Below are positions 15,140 through 22,829 of a stretch of 37,102 bases of DNA, in pieces. Origin of the DNA: Azotosporobacter soli (GTDB lineage: Bacteria > Bacillota > Negativicutes > SG130); assembly GCF_030542965.1 (NCBI RefSeq), contig NZ_JAUAOA010000029.1:1-37102 (forward strand), written 5' to 3'. Below the pieces are notes generated by a model that made no database searches, was not told the origin of the DNA, and worked only from the letters and a program-made list of their open reading frames with translations. Both the position numbers and the translations under genes were made by a program. Position 1 is the first letter of the stretch; every line of letters starts with the position of its first letter.

Positions 15140-15748
15140 TTATTCAAAGCCCTGCCGAATCACCGTTTTCCACTTGCTCGGCTCCGCTCGTCTGGTATCG
15201 CTCAAGTAAATTTCATGGTGTTTGCCGCGCAGTTCATAGCCGTTCTCGCTGATGAATTGGTGGAGTTTGACGACTGTCGGTCCTTCTTCACTGAAAGGAC
15301 CGATGTGGAGAATTTGGGCTGCACTTCCTTCGCAAAATGCTTCGTAGCGCAGCTTTCTTACGGTTTCAATTTTCTTTTCCTCTACGACTTTTTCGATTGC
15401 TTGCTGCACAAGCTCCGCCGTGACGTAGTGGGGCTGCATGATCATCAGCGTCCATTTCCAATCGTCTTTGTTAGCACTGGCAAAATCGTCCGGGTTTCCG
15501 CTCCACCAGAGCCCTTCAAGCGGCATTACGCCGTAATCGATCTCCTGCGTCTTTTTGATTGTGAACTTTAATGTGTAGGAGACGGAAAAGAGTGCTTCCA
15601 CCGCCGCTTGAAATTTTGGCGACGTGTTGGGGTTTCCCTGTCCGTCGATCATTAAAAAATTCATTTCCGGCACGTCTACCATCGCACACTTTTTCGCCGA
15701 TGCTGAATACAGTTCTTTCCGTTCTTTTTTTAAGTCGATTTTTTCCAT
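15140..15748 (-). CDS. GyrI-like small-molecule-binding domain protein
   Basis: This 202-residue protein belongs to the stand-alone GyrI-like group. KKCAMVDVPEMNFLMIDGQGNPN is replaced around the conserved FLMIDGQG core, GLWWSGN follows in the middle, and the C-terminal GPFSEEGPTVVKLHQFI and GKHHEIYLSDTRR motifs are typical. These bind hydrophobic or cationic ligands, and some hydrolyse cyclopropanoid toxins. ATG 15748 with GGGGG 5 bases upstream is preferred over 15763. Confidence 0.85.
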   Translation of the reverse strand: MEKIDLKKERKELYSASAKKCAMVDVPEMNFLMIDGQGNPNTSPKFQAAVEALFSVSYTLKFTIKKTQEIDYGVMPLEGLWWSGNPDDFASANKDDWKWTLMIMQPHYVTAELVQQAIEKVVEEKKIETVRKLRYEAFCEGSAAQILHIGPFSEEGPTVVKLHQFISENGYELRGKHHEIYLSDTRRAEPSKWKTVIRQGFE

Positions 15749-15885
15749 GCTTTCCCCCTGCAATTTCCCGCATAAGACATTCTCGTTTCCTTATACTAGA
15801 ATTTCACTTTCCCGTCGATATTTTCCTGCCGCAACGCATTGCCTTCTTTTTCATCCGACCTCTCTGCCAAAAGAATTTTTTAGTC

Positions 15886-15915
15886 TTGACGCCACACCTA
15901 ATCTTGTCATATATT
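15886..15915 (+). promoter_or_regulatory. Predicted porin promoter
   Basis: TTGACG (15886-15891) and TATATT (15910-15915) are 18 bases apart. A Fur-like palindrome begins 3 bases past the -10. The leader is about 130 bases. Confidence 0.7.
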
Positions 15916-15918
15916 AAA

Positions 15919-15933
15919 TGAGAACAATTCTCA
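15919..15933. promoter_or_regulatory. Fur-like box at the porin promoter
   Basis: TGAGAACAATTCTCA is an inverted repeat in the 7-1-7 form of Fur-family boxes (TGATAAT-N-ATTATCA); 5 of 7 bases match in each arm. It covers the expected transcription start. Confidence 0.65.
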
Positions 15934-16051
15934 CTGTTCTTTTTTAAATTTTATCATAAGGAGGAAATAAATTTAACTCTACCTGTCTGTTTTTTTTGCA
16001 AGCAGATGCGTTCGACACCGTGGACTATATTATGGCAAAAGGATGGCATAC

Positions 16052-16999
16052 ATGAAAAAAAGTATCGCACTTACATTGCTTGGTTTGACTTTTTCCGCTT
16101 TTCCCATTGCGCAGGCAGCGCCGCTAACACTGAACGGCGACGTATCCGTCAGTTATGAAAAAGATACGGCCGCAGACGCTGCCTCCTCCGGCTCACGTTA
16201 TACGCTGCGCCTTAAAGGCGAAAGCGAACTCGGCTCTGGCTGGTCGCTCTATGGCCGCGTCACTGCGCAATATGCAAACAATCCTTCTTTTGGCGACTAT
16301 AATCTCGCTGCGTACGGCGGCGAACAAAAATCAGTTTTTTCTTTCGATCAATTCGGCTTAATTCACAAGAACGAACAATTCGTCTATAAGATCGGACGCC
16401 AGGATGCGGCGGTCGGCAAGACGGCGCTGCTTTATAGCCGTGCAGACAGCAACATCGGAAAAAGGACGTTCGTCGACGGACTATCGCTTTCAGGTACGAC
16501 AGGAAAAACGGAAATAGCCGCCCTCTTGGCGCAAGAAGACAATGTCGGTGCTGATGATAATCGTGTCTACGCACTGCGCGGCGGTTATAACGCGACTGAC
16601 AAGCTGAACTTTGGCCTCACACTGGCCCGCTATCAGGACAAGGTGAACGAAAGCACCAATCACTGGGCGGTTGACGGCAGCTATACCTTCGGCAAGAGCA
16701 GTCTGACGGCGGAATATACAAAATCGAGCAGCGCGTCGGAGAACAAAGCCTTCGCACTGGTTTTCAACTACAATTTTGATGATAAGACGACACTTTCGCT
16801 TACCAAGTTCCGCGTGGAAAGCAACGGCGACATGGGCAAACAAAGCGACTTCGACAACAACAACAGCGGCATCTACTACGGCGTCGCACATAAATTGAAT
16901 AAAGCCGAGACGCTGGAGCTTGTCTATAAGGATCAAAAATCACTCAATGACGGACAGAAAAACAGCAAATTTGAAGCGACTTTGACGCACTCTTTTTAA
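16052..16999 (+). CDS. Outer-membrane porin-like beta-barrel, probably iron regulated
   Basis: The 315-residue precursor has a signal peptide ending AQA (cut near 22) and then about 290 residues of alternating strands (LTLNGDVSVSYEKD, YTLRLKGESELGSGWSLYGR, LTHSF at the end). FDQFGLIHKNEQFVYKIGRQD matches the first-strand/L3 region of general porins. It ends in Phe. No S-layer-homology domain is present, unlike the major Negativicutes porins. ATG 16052 has AAAGGA 8 bases upstream; ATG 16043 is too close to it. The Fur-like box suggests a role in iron or siderophore uptake, but a TonB box or plug is absent, so it is not a TonB receptor. Confidence 0.85.
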   Translation: MKKSIALTLLGLTFSAFPIAQAAPLTLNGDVSVSYEKDTAADAASSGSRYTLRLKGESELGSGWSLYGRVTAQYANNPSFGDYNLAAYGGEQKSVFSFDQFGLIHKNEQFVYKIGRQDAAVGKTALLYSRADSNIGKRTFVDGLSLSGTTGKTEIAALLAQEDNVGADDNRVYALRGGYNATDKLNFGLTLARYQDKVNESTNHWAVDGSYTFGKSSLTAEYTKSSSASENKAFALVFNYNFDDKTTLSLTKFRVESNGDMGKQSDFDNNNSGIYYGVAHKLNKAETLELVYKDQKSLNDGQKNSKFEATLTHSF

Positions 17000-17008
17000 C
17001 GCGACCAA

Positions 17009-17048
17009 CAGGAAGACAGATCGTAGACACGCTCTGTCTCCTTGTTTT
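17009..17048 (+). terminator. Terminator after the porin
   Basis: CAGGAAGACAGA pairs with TCTGTCTCCTTG with one mismatch and one G-U, followed by TTTT. Read-through to the DUF3793 gene is possible. Confidence 0.65.
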
Positions 17049-17102
17049 CCCATTGCCGTTTCTTTCAGCGGATGAAAAATCAATCTAAAAAGGAGGTCGC
17101 TT

Positions 17103-17717
17103 ATGCTCGATCCTTCCGTTTTCTCTTTTGCGAATTGGCTTGCGCTGCAACTCGCCCCGACGCTGCTCGGCAGCAAAAACGGCACACTGCTTTCCTTGCA
17201 AGACATTCCCGGACAGCCCTTGCTCAGCGAGTGGCGACAAAACGGCACCGCATTGTTGGCAAGCGGTGTTATCGCATATTTGCCGCTCAAATCGCTGCCA
17301 GGACGGGAAACTGTTTTGTTTTATCGCCCGGATCGTTTGCAGCGTCTCTTTCGCCAACCGCGCACACGCGAATTTCTTGCGCGCCGCGGTTATCCTGTTC
17401 ACCAGGATCTATCCGCCATGCTGCGTTATCTACAGCAGCGCTTCCAACGTTGCTGTCCGCATGAAATCGGCCTCTTTCTCGGCATTCCGCTCAAAGACGT
17501 GATCGGCTTCATCGAATCCCGCTGCCCGCTCGAAGATTGCGCGACGCCTTGGAAAGTCTTCGGTTGCCAGGAAACGTCACTGCGTCTTTGGCGACGCTTC
17601 ATCTCCGATCAGAACCAAATAGAGCAGTTGTTAAGCTATGGCCATTGTCCAAAATCCATCCTGTGTTCCGACTGTCCCTATCTGCCGCCTGCGCAACGCT
17701 TTGCCAGAACCAGTTAA
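17103..17717 (+). CDS. DUF3793 family protein
   Basis: This 204-residue protein has the DUF3793 pattern: FANWLALQLAPTLLGSKNGTLLSL at the start, LFYRPDRLQ in the middle, then the conserved HEIGLFLGIPLKDVIGFI and CATPWKVFG, and a Cys-rich end (HCPKSILCSDCPY). The function is unknown. In Clostridia and Negativicutes such genes often lie next to iron or flavodoxin genes, which fits here. ATG 17103 has AAAGGAGG 6 bases upstream. It is 23 bases from the next gene and likely co-transcribed with it. Confidence 0.85.
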   Translation: MLDPSVFSFANWLALQLAPTLLGSKNGTLLSLQDIPGQPLLSEWRQNGTALLASGVIAYLPLKSLPGRETVLFYRPDRLQRLFRQPRTREFLARRGYPVHQDLSAMLRYLQQRFQRCCPHEIGLFLGIPLKDVIGFIESRCPLEDCATPWKVFGCQETSLRLWRRFISDQNQIEQLLSYGHCPKSILCSDCPYLPPAQRFARTS

Positions 17718-17740
17718 TAAAGAAAAGAGGCTTCTTTGAT

Positions 17741-17920
17741 ATGTACAAGGAATTTCGCTGTCTTTGTTGCGGCAAGCTCCTGTTTAAAGGGCAGATTCAC
17801 TGCGTCGAGATCAAATGTCCGCGCTGCCATGCTTTGCAAAAACTTGAAGGCTGCGAAGCGCCCAAGAATCTGTTGCCGATCGCAACTTCTGCTGCCGCTT
17901 TGCATCACTCCGCCAATTGA
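17741..17920 (+). CDS. Com-like small zinc-finger protein
   Basis: The 59-residue protein has FRCLCCGKLLFKGQ followed by VEIKCPRCHALQKL. The spacing of two CxxC pairs and the IKCPRC motif match phage Mu Com, a zinc-finger protein that activates translation of mom by binding its mRNA. No mom-like modification gene is present. ATG 17741 has AAGAGG 10 bases upstream. Its position after DUF3793 suggests a post-transcriptional or metal-responsive role, as inference. Confidence 0.8.
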   Translation: MYKEFRCLCCGKLLFKGQIHCVEIKCPRCHALQKLEGCEAPKNLLPIATSAAALHHSAN

Positions 17921-17928
17921 GAGCACAA

Positions 17929-17991
17929 AAAAAACAGGCAAGACGGATGTAATAGGAACACTTCCGCTTACATCCGTCTTGCCTGTTTTTT
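17929..17991. terminator. Long bidirectional terminator
   Basis: Arms 17929-17952 and 17968-17991 are perfect 24-base complements (core CAGGCAAGACGGATG) around a 15-base loop, with A and T tracts at the outer ends. It separates the DUF3793-Com unit from the convergent HD-GYP gene. Confidence 0.92.
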
Positions 17992-18043
17992 CGCATTTGG
18001 GGCAGTCTGAAAAAAACATCGCTCGAGAAAAAAGAAAGCTCCA

Positions 18044-18733
18044 TCAAAAATATGCGCTCTTTTTGATACGCTGGATTAAATCTGCGCCCGCCGGTTTTTC
18101 CTCATCGCCCTTTTCGCACACTGTACTTTCCTTAGAGGATTCCAGCAGCAATTTTTCCGGCGCGCATTGCGCTAAAATAAGAAAAGCTTCCGCAACAAGC
18201 GGATCGAATTGTTTGCCGCTTTGCCTGCGAATCTCGCTAAACGCCCACTCCAACGCCAGTGCGTTTCGATACGGACGCGCACTGACCATCGCATCGAACG
18301 AATCGGCCACCGCGATGATGCGCGAACCGAGCGGAATGTCGTGTCCGCTCAGGCGATCCGGGTACCCTTTGCCGTCCCAGCGCTCATGATGATGCCGCAC
18401 CAATGGCGCGAGCGAAGCCAGGGCCGCTGTCTTCGCCAGGATTTCGCCGCCGATCACCGGATGTTGCTTTACGCTCTCCCATTCTTCTAGCGTCAGTTTG
18501 CCGGTTTTCAATAAGACCGCGTCCGGTACGCCGATTTTTCCGATGTCGTGCAGATGTCCGGCCAGATGGATGAGCTTGGTTTCTTCGTCTCCCAACACAA
18601 GCACCTGGGCCAGCGCATCGGCCAGGTGGCCGACGCGTACGGAATGACCGCGCGTATAACTGTTTTTCGCCTCCAGCAGCGCAGTCAGCACTTCGATCCA
18701 GTCATGTGTTTCCTTTACCATTTTCCGCCTCAT
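18044..18733 (-). CDS. HD-GYP domain protein, probable cyclic-di-GMP phosphodiesterase
   Basis: The 229-residue chain is almost only an HD-GYP domain: TRGHSVRVGHLA, GHLHDIGKIGVPD (HD at about 62-63), KQHPVIGGEIL, HHHERWDGKGYPDRLSG (GYP at about 123-125) and IIAVADSFDAM. All metal ligands appear present, so it should cleave cyclic di-GMP or a related dinucleotide. There is no receiver or sensor domain, so control may be transcriptional. ATG 18733 has GGAG 6-7 bases upstream, lying at the end of a possible small upstream gene. A strong promoter with a Fur-like box is about 220 bases upstream. Confidence 0.92.
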   Translation of the reverse strand: MRRKMVKETHDWIEVLTALLEAKNSYTRGHSVRVGHLADALAQVLVLGDEETKLIHLAGHLHDIGKIGVPDAVLLKTGKLTLEEWESVKQHPVIGGEILAKTAALASLAPLVRHHHERWDGKGYPDRLSGHDIPLGSRIIAVADSFDAMVSARPYRNALALEWAFSEIRRQSGKQFDPLVAEAFLILAQCAPEKLLLESSKESTVCEKGDEEKPAGADLIQRIKKSAYF

Positions 18734-18736
18734 TTC

Positions 18737-18838
18737 TTACTCCGCTTCGCTCAAGTTGTCTGCCTTTCCCTTTTCACAGGGCGCTACGCCCTGTCTTTCG
18801 CATTGTTTTGCTGCGCAAGAGCCGCGCTTTATTTTCAT
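18737..18838 (-). CDS. Candidate small ORF upstream of HD-GYP (33 residues)
   Basis: This frame starts at ATG 18838 with AAAGGGAGAG just upstream and stops 3 bases before the HD-GYP start. The peptide has three cysteines (GSCAAKQCERQGVAPCEK) and is basic then acidic. The HD-GYP ribosome site lies in its last codons, which favours coupling. The spacing of its own ribosome site is short, and part of the frame coincides with a hairpin (CAGGGCG-TAG-CGCCCTG), so it may be a structured leader instead. Confidence 0.35.
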   Translation of the reverse strand: MKIKRGSCAAKQCERQGVAPCEKGKADNLSEAE

Positions 18839-18933
18839 TCTCTCCCTTTGCTTTAGCCACGCAGCGCAATGGACAAACGCCGCCCTCTTCGCGCTGCTTG
18901 CGACAAAGATGACGGCGTTCCGGACGCTCTACA

Positions 18934-18948
18934 TGATAATCTTTCTCA
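18934..18948. promoter_or_regulatory. Fur-like box on the HD-GYP side
   Basis: TGATAATCTTTCTCA: one arm matches the 7-1-7 consensus fully, the other at 5 of 7. It starts 3 bases past the minus-strand -10, covering the start. Confidence 0.6.
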
Positions 18949-18951
18949 TTA

Positions 18952-18980
18952 AATATAATTCATTTCTTTTGCCATGTCAA
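18952..18980 (-). promoter_or_regulatory. Predicted promoter towards HD-GYP
   Basis: On the minus strand TTGACA (18975-18980) and TATATT (18952-18957) are 17 bases apart: a consensus -35 and a near-consensus -10. Confidence 0.75.
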
Positions 18981-19050
18981 ACCGTCCTTTGTGCGTCTTT
19001 CCCTTATCAATCTCTTTATTACTGATCTCATCACTTTTTAAATTTAAAGA

Positions 19051-19079
19051 TTGACAGCGTTTCTTTTCTGTCATATCAT
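19051..19079 (+). promoter_or_regulatory. Predicted promoter of the DUF2325 unit
   Basis: TTGACA (19051-19056) and TATCAT (19074-19079) are 17 bases apart. Confidence 0.8.
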
Positions 19080-19088
19080 AAAGACAGT

Positions 19089-19103
19089 TGATAATCATTT
19101 TCA
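19089..19103. promoter_or_regulatory. Strong Fur box at the DUF2325 promoter
   Basis: TGATAATCATTTTCA matches the 7-1-7 Fur consensus TGATAAT-N-ATTATCA at all but one defined position. It lies 9 bases past the -10, at the expected start. Confidence 0.82.
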
Positions 19104-19133
19104 TTTAAATCCGAAAGAGAGGTGCTTTTATCC

Positions 19134-19454
19134 ATGTCGATCATGATCGTCGGCGGCGATTCTCTTGGCGCGATAAACAAAGAGCTTCTTTCTTTAGGCG
19201 CGGAGGAAATTTTGCATGTCGACGGCCGAAAGAGCGGTAAGAACGCACGGCTTTGCATTCCGGAACGCATCGCCTTAGTGCTTGTCTTTACCGATTACGT
19301 CAACCACAATACGGCTAAGCTGGTCAAGCGACTAAGCAAGCTCAACGGTGTTTCCTATCTGTTTGCCAAACGTTCGTGGACTTCTTTGGAAGGGCATGGC
19401 GTACGTCGTTATTTTCCTGTTGCCGCGCCAGAGTCAAAAGGAGGTTCTTTATGA
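19134..19454 (+). CDS. DUF2325 domain protein
   Basis: This 106-residue protein is a single DUF2325 domain: IMIVGGDSLGAINKELLSLG, then LHVDGRK, IALVLVFTDYVNHNTAKLVKR and a Ser-rich end. The fold is probably Rossmann-like; the function is unknown, and no Cys cluster is visible. ATG 19134 has GAGAGG 11 bases upstream; an in-frame GTG at 19122 overlaps that site. The strong Fur box indicates iron repression. The stop overlaps the next ATG (ATGA). Confidence 0.85.
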   Translation: MSIMIVGGDSLGAINKELLSLGAEEILHVDGRKSGKNARLCIPERIALVLVFTDYVNHNTAKLVKRLSKLNGVSYLFAKRSWTSLEGHGVRRYFPVAAPESKGGSL

Positions 19455-19696
19455 GTCTTATGCTTGCAGCCGATTGTCACGGTATCAGCGTCACCGCGTG
19501 CAATGTCACCTGCGCTGCCCAAGTCGAATATTTGTCGCATCAGATCCGAGAGTGTATCCGCCAGGGTTATCAACGGATCATGCTCTTTTTAACCGGTGAG
19601 AACAATCATGCCCCTGGCCTCTATGCCATGCTGCGTGAACTGAAAAGCCAGCTGAACGCCCGCCTGAAGATAGTAGCCACTCGAGAAAGCCTTTGA
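19451..19696 (+). CDS. 81-residue hypothetical protein coupled to DUF2325
   Basis: I do not recognise this protein. It starts MSLMLAADCHGISVTACNVT and has a probable beta-alpha-beta core (YLSHQIRECIRQGYQRIMLFL, then LKSQLNARLKIVAT). It may be a partner of the DUF2325 protein: its ATG overlaps the preceding stop, and GGAGG lies 6 bases upstream. Three cysteines are in the first 37 residues. A terminator follows directly. Confidence 0.75.
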   Translation: MSLMLAADCHGISVTACNVTCAAQVEYLSHQIRECIRQGYQRIMLFLTGENNHAPGLYAMLRELKSQLNARLKIVATRESL

Positions 19697-19697
19697 G

Positions 19698-19739
19698 CTT
19701 CGAATTTGCCTTATATGAAGGCAGTTTCGAAGTTTTTTT
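19698..19739 (+). terminator. Terminator after the DUF2325 pair
   Basis: CTTCGAA pairs with TTCGAAG around an inner GCCTT/AAGGC stem, followed by seven T. Confidence 0.88.
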
Positions 19740-19820
19740 GCGCCCTTCCAAAGAGCCCCTTATCCTCTATCCCACTTTGCCGCTTAGAGCGGATATTATA
19801 TAGGAAAGAAGGTTTTAAAG

Positions 19821-20240
19821 ATGAAAACAATCGCCGTTATTTACTGGAGCGGGACAGGCAACACGCAGAAAATGGCCGAAGAAATCGCAACCGCTGCGCA
19901 GGTCAGCGCGACGCCGGTCGAAATCGCCGATCCGGCAAGCGTTGCCAGTGCGGACGTCATTGCGCTCGGCTGCCCTTCGATGGGCGATGAAGTACTGGAG
20001 GAATCGCTGATGGAACCATTCATCTGCTCGTTGACTCCGCTCATTTCCGGCAAGTCGCTCTTTCTTTTCGGCTCCTACGGCTGGGGCAGCGGCGCTTGGA
20101 TGTCGGCTTGGGAAGAACGCATGCAAGAAGCCGGCGCAAGACTGCTGCGCGAAAGTCTGATCTGCCATGAAACTCCCGATGACGCTGCGCTTAAAGATTG
20201 CCGCCGAGCAGGTGAGGCTCTCTTGGCAGCGCTCGGCTGA
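19821..20240 (+). CDS. Flavodoxin
   Basis: Flavodoxin is an FMN electron carrier that replaces ferredoxin when iron is short. The 139-residue length is that of short-chain flavodoxins. The phosphate-binding loop is WSGTGNTQKMA (about 9-19), the 60s loop is GCPSMGDEVLEE, and the 90s loop is GSYGWGSGAWM. AAGAAGG precedes ATG 19821. No Fur box is seen directly upstream and a terminator lies between it and the DUF2325 pair, so its iron control is inferred from read-through or context only. Confidence 0.93.
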   Translation: MKTIAVIYWSGTGNTQKMAEEIATAAQVSATPVEIADPASVASADVIALGCPSMGDEVLEESLMEPFICSLTPLISGKSLFLFGSYGWGSGAWMSAWEERMQEAGARLLRESLICHETPDDAALKDCRRAGEALLAALG

Positions 20241-20267
20241 TCCAGCTCTTTCAACGCCATTTTAGGC

Positions 20268-20312
20268 AAAGAAAAAAAACTGCAACGGATAAGCCGTGCA
20301 GTTTTTTTCTTT
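20268..20312. terminator. Bidirectional terminator between flavodoxin and hemB
   Basis: AAAAAACTGCA and TGCAGTTTTTT flank a 12-base loop, with T tracts in both directions; it serves both convergent genes. Confidence 0.9.
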
Positions 20313-20322
20313 GTCTTCTTTG

Positions 20323-21303
20323 TTATTTTCCGGCCAGCCAGGCGGCGGCATCGAGTGCATGATAGCTGATGATGATATCCGCACCGGCGCGTTTCATGCC
20401 GAGCAACGACTCGAGCACCATGCGTTCTTCTTCGATCCAGCCTTTAGCGGCAGCGGCTTTGATCATCGCATATTCACCGCTGACATTGTACGCTGCGACC
20501 GGCAGATCGAAGCTGTCGCGTACTTGGCGAATAATGTCCATGTATGCCAGCGCCGGTTTGACCATTACGATATCGGCGCCCTCTTCGATGTCAAGCGCCA
20601 CTTCTCTAAGCGCTTCGCGGCTGTTGGCCGGGTCCATTTGATACGTCTTGCGATCGCCGAACTGCGGCGCAGAACCGGCCGCTTCGCGGAACGGACCGTA
20701 ATAGGCCGAAGCATACTTCGCAGCATACGACATAATTGAAATGTTTTGATGACCATTTGCATCAAGCACTGCGCGAATGGCGGCAACGCGTCCATCCATC
20801 ATATCGGACGGCGCGACCATGTCCGCGCCGGCATCCGCCTGACTGAGAGCAACCTTGGCCAAGAGTTCGAGCGTACTGTCGTTATCCACATAACCGCTTT
20901 CGGTCAGCAAGCCGCAATGGCCATGGCTGGTATATTCGCAAAGGCAGACATCACCCATCACGACCAAATCCGGCAGCGCCCGCTTAATTGCGGTTATCGA
21001 CTGCTGCACCGGCTGTTTGCCGTCCCAGGCGCTTGAGCCTTGCGCATCTTTGTATTCCGGCAAACCGAAGAGCATGATACCCGGTACGCCAAGTTCCTGC
21101 GCCTTGCGCGCCTCTTCGACCGCCATGTCCGCCGAGAGGTGAAACACACCCGGCAGGCTGGAAATTTCTTTACGGATGCCGCTTCCCGGCACCACGAACA
21201 ACGGATAGACGAAATCGTCCGCCCGCAGGATATTTTCTCGCACTAAGGACCGTACCCCCGCCGAAATACGCAGGCGACGCGGCCGCACTTTATTTAGCAG
21301 CAT
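20323..21303 (-). CDS. hemB: Porphobilinogen synthase (delta-aminolevulinate dehydratase)
   Basis: HemB condenses two 5-aminolevulinates to porphobilinogen. In this 326-residue chain the zinc cysteines are in [14 protein letters not shown] (about 118-131), so it is a zinc-type enzyme. The Schiff-base lysines are in SYAAKYAS (about 196) and MVKPALAY (about 249). ATG 21303 has AAGGAG 8 bases upstream; the earlier in-frame GTG 21312 overlaps the preceding stop and this ribosome site. It is the last gene of the tetrapyrrole operon. Confidence 0.97.
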   Translation of the reverse strand: MLLNKVRPRRLRISAGVRSLVRENILRADDFVYPLFVVPGSGIRKEISSLPGVFHLSADMAVEEARKAQELGVPGIMLFGLPEYKDAQGSSAWDGKQPVQQSITAIKRALPDLVVMGDVCLCEYTSHGHCGLLTESGYVDNDSTLELLAKVALSQADAGADMVAPSDMMDGRVAAIRAVLDANGHQNISIMSYAAKYASAYYGPFREAAGSAPQFGDRKTYQMDPANSREALREVALDIEEGADIVMVKPALAYMDIIRQVRDSFDLPVAAYNVSGEYAMIKAAAAKGWIEEERMVLESLLGMKRAGADIIISYHALDAAAWLAGK

Positions 21304-21308
21304 ACTTG

Positions 21309-22829
21309 TCACTCCTTGCTTTTTTCTAGGATGGCTTTTGCCAAGCCGTCAATTGTATATTCCGCCGCCATGACATCCGGTTCGATTTTATGTTTCAGGC
21401 AGGTTTCCGCCGTGATCGGGCCGATACAGGCCACCAGCGTCTGCGCGACCAATTTTGCACCGCCTTCTCCCAGTAAATCCAGTAAATTCGTTACTGTCGA
21501 GGAACTGGTGAAGGTGACGATGTCAATTTCTCCAGCAGCTAGCTGTTCGGCAAGCGCCGCGCCGTCGGCTTCGCCCTGTACCGTACGGTAGGCATGCGCC
21601 ACGGTGACATGCATGCCAAGTTTCGTCAACTGCTGCGGCAGCACATCGCGCGCGACTGCAGCCCGTGGTATTAAAATCCGCTGCCCGGCATTCAGCTGCG
21701 GTTCGAGTGCTTCGACCACCGCCTCCGCACGAAACTCCATCGGGATGATATCCGCACGCAGTCCCTGCTGCTGTAAGCGCGCCGCAGTCGAAACGCCAAT
21801 GGCCGCCAGTTTGGCTCCTGCCAGCGCCCGGCTGTCCAGCTTCTTGCTCCAAAGCCGGTCAAAGAAACGGTCCACGCCGTTTGGACTGGTGAAGACCAGC
21901 CATTGATAACTGGACAATTCGCTGATCGCGTCATCGAGTGCGCGATATTCGTCTTCCGGCGGCAGAATCTTGATCGCTGGCGCTTCGATGCATTGCGCAC
22001 CGAGCGATTCCAGTTCGCTCGTCAGCGCACTGGCCTGTTCCCGCGCACGGGTCACCAGTACGCGTTTGCCGAAGAGTGGTTTGTTGTCAAACCAAGCCAA
22101 CTCGTCGCGCAGGCGAACGACATCGCCGACCAGGAAAATGGCCGGTGGTTTGATGCCCGCTTTAGCCACGGCTTCTGCCGCTTCGGCAACCGTAGTGACC
22201 AACACGCGCTGTTCCGGCTTTGTACCCCAGCGAATGACCGCCGCAGGCGTGTCGCCGCATCGTCCGTTTTCCATCAATTTGCCGGTGATATGCGGCAGAT
22301 TTTCCACACCCATCAAAAAGACCAGCGTATCGACCGCCTTGGCCAGATGGTTCCACTGGATCGTAGACTCCGGTTTCGTCGGGTCTTCATGCCCGGTCAC
22401 GACGGCAAATGATGCGGCAATGCCGCGGTGCGTCACCGGAATACCGGCATAGGCCGGTACTGCGATTGCCGACGTCACGCCAGGCACGATTTCAAAGGCG
22501 ATGCCGTTTTCCTTCAGCGTCAGCGCTTCTTCGCCGCCGCGGCCAAAAACGAACGGGTCGCCGCCTTTGAGACGCAGCACGCGCTTGCCCTCTTGCGCCT
22601 TATCCACTAACAATTGGTTAATGTCTTCCTGACGCATCGTGTGGTCGCTCGAAGCCTTGCCGACATAAATCAGTTCCACATCCGGTCGCGCTTCGGCCAG
22701 CAGGCGGCTGTCCGCCAAGCGGTCATATACGATGGTGTCGGCCAGGCGAATGTATTGCTGTCCTTTCAGCGTCATCAGCTGATAGTCGCCGGGTCCGGCG
22801 CCGACTAGATATACCATTCCGTGTTTCAT
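21309..22829 (-). CDS. cobA-hemD: Fused uroporphyrinogen-III C-methyltransferase / uroporphyrinogen-III synthase
   Basis: This 506-residue protein joins two enzymes. Residues 1 to about 240 are SUMT (CobA): [48 protein letters not shown] and the late AIFLVGDVV. From about 250 it is Hem[47 protein letters not shown] and [13 protein letters not shown]. It cyclises hydroxymethylbilane to uroporphyrinogen III and methylates it to precorrin-2. The fusion is common in Firmicutes. Its start overlaps the hemC stop (ATGA). Confidence 0.96.
   Translation of the reverse strand: MKHGMVYLVGAGPGDYQLMTLKGQQYIRLADTIVYDRLADSRLLAEARPDVELIYVGKASSDHTMRQEDINQLLVDKAQEGKRVLRLKGGDPFVFGRGGEEALTLKENGIAFEIVPGVTSAIAVPAYAGIPVTHRGIAASFAVVTGHEDPTKPESTIQWNHLAKAVDTLVFLMGVENLPHITGKLMENGRCGDTPAAVIRWGTKPEQRVLVTTVAEAAEAVAKAGIKPPAIFLVGDVVRLRDELAWFDNKPLFGKRVLVTRAREQASALTSELESLGAQCIEAPAIKILPPEDEYRALDDAISELSSYQWLVFTSPNGVDRFFDRLWSKKLDSRALAGAKLAAIGVSTAARLQQQGLRADIIPMEFRAEAVVEALEPQLNAGQRILIPRAAVARDVLPQQLTKLGMHVTVAHAYRTVQGEADGAALAEQLAAGEIDIVTFTSSSTVTNLLDLLGEGGAKLVAQTLVACIGPITAETCLKHKIEPDVMAAEYTIDGLAKAILEKSKE

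Larger units (their letters stand above)
18734..19133. other. Divergent intergenic region with two Fur-like promoters
   Basis: The 400 bases between HD-GYP and DUF2325 contain back-to-back promoters about 70 bases apart, each with a Fur-like box near its start. The HD-GYP side has a leader of about 210 bases with the candidate small ORF; the DUF2325 side has a short leader. Confidence 0.7.
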
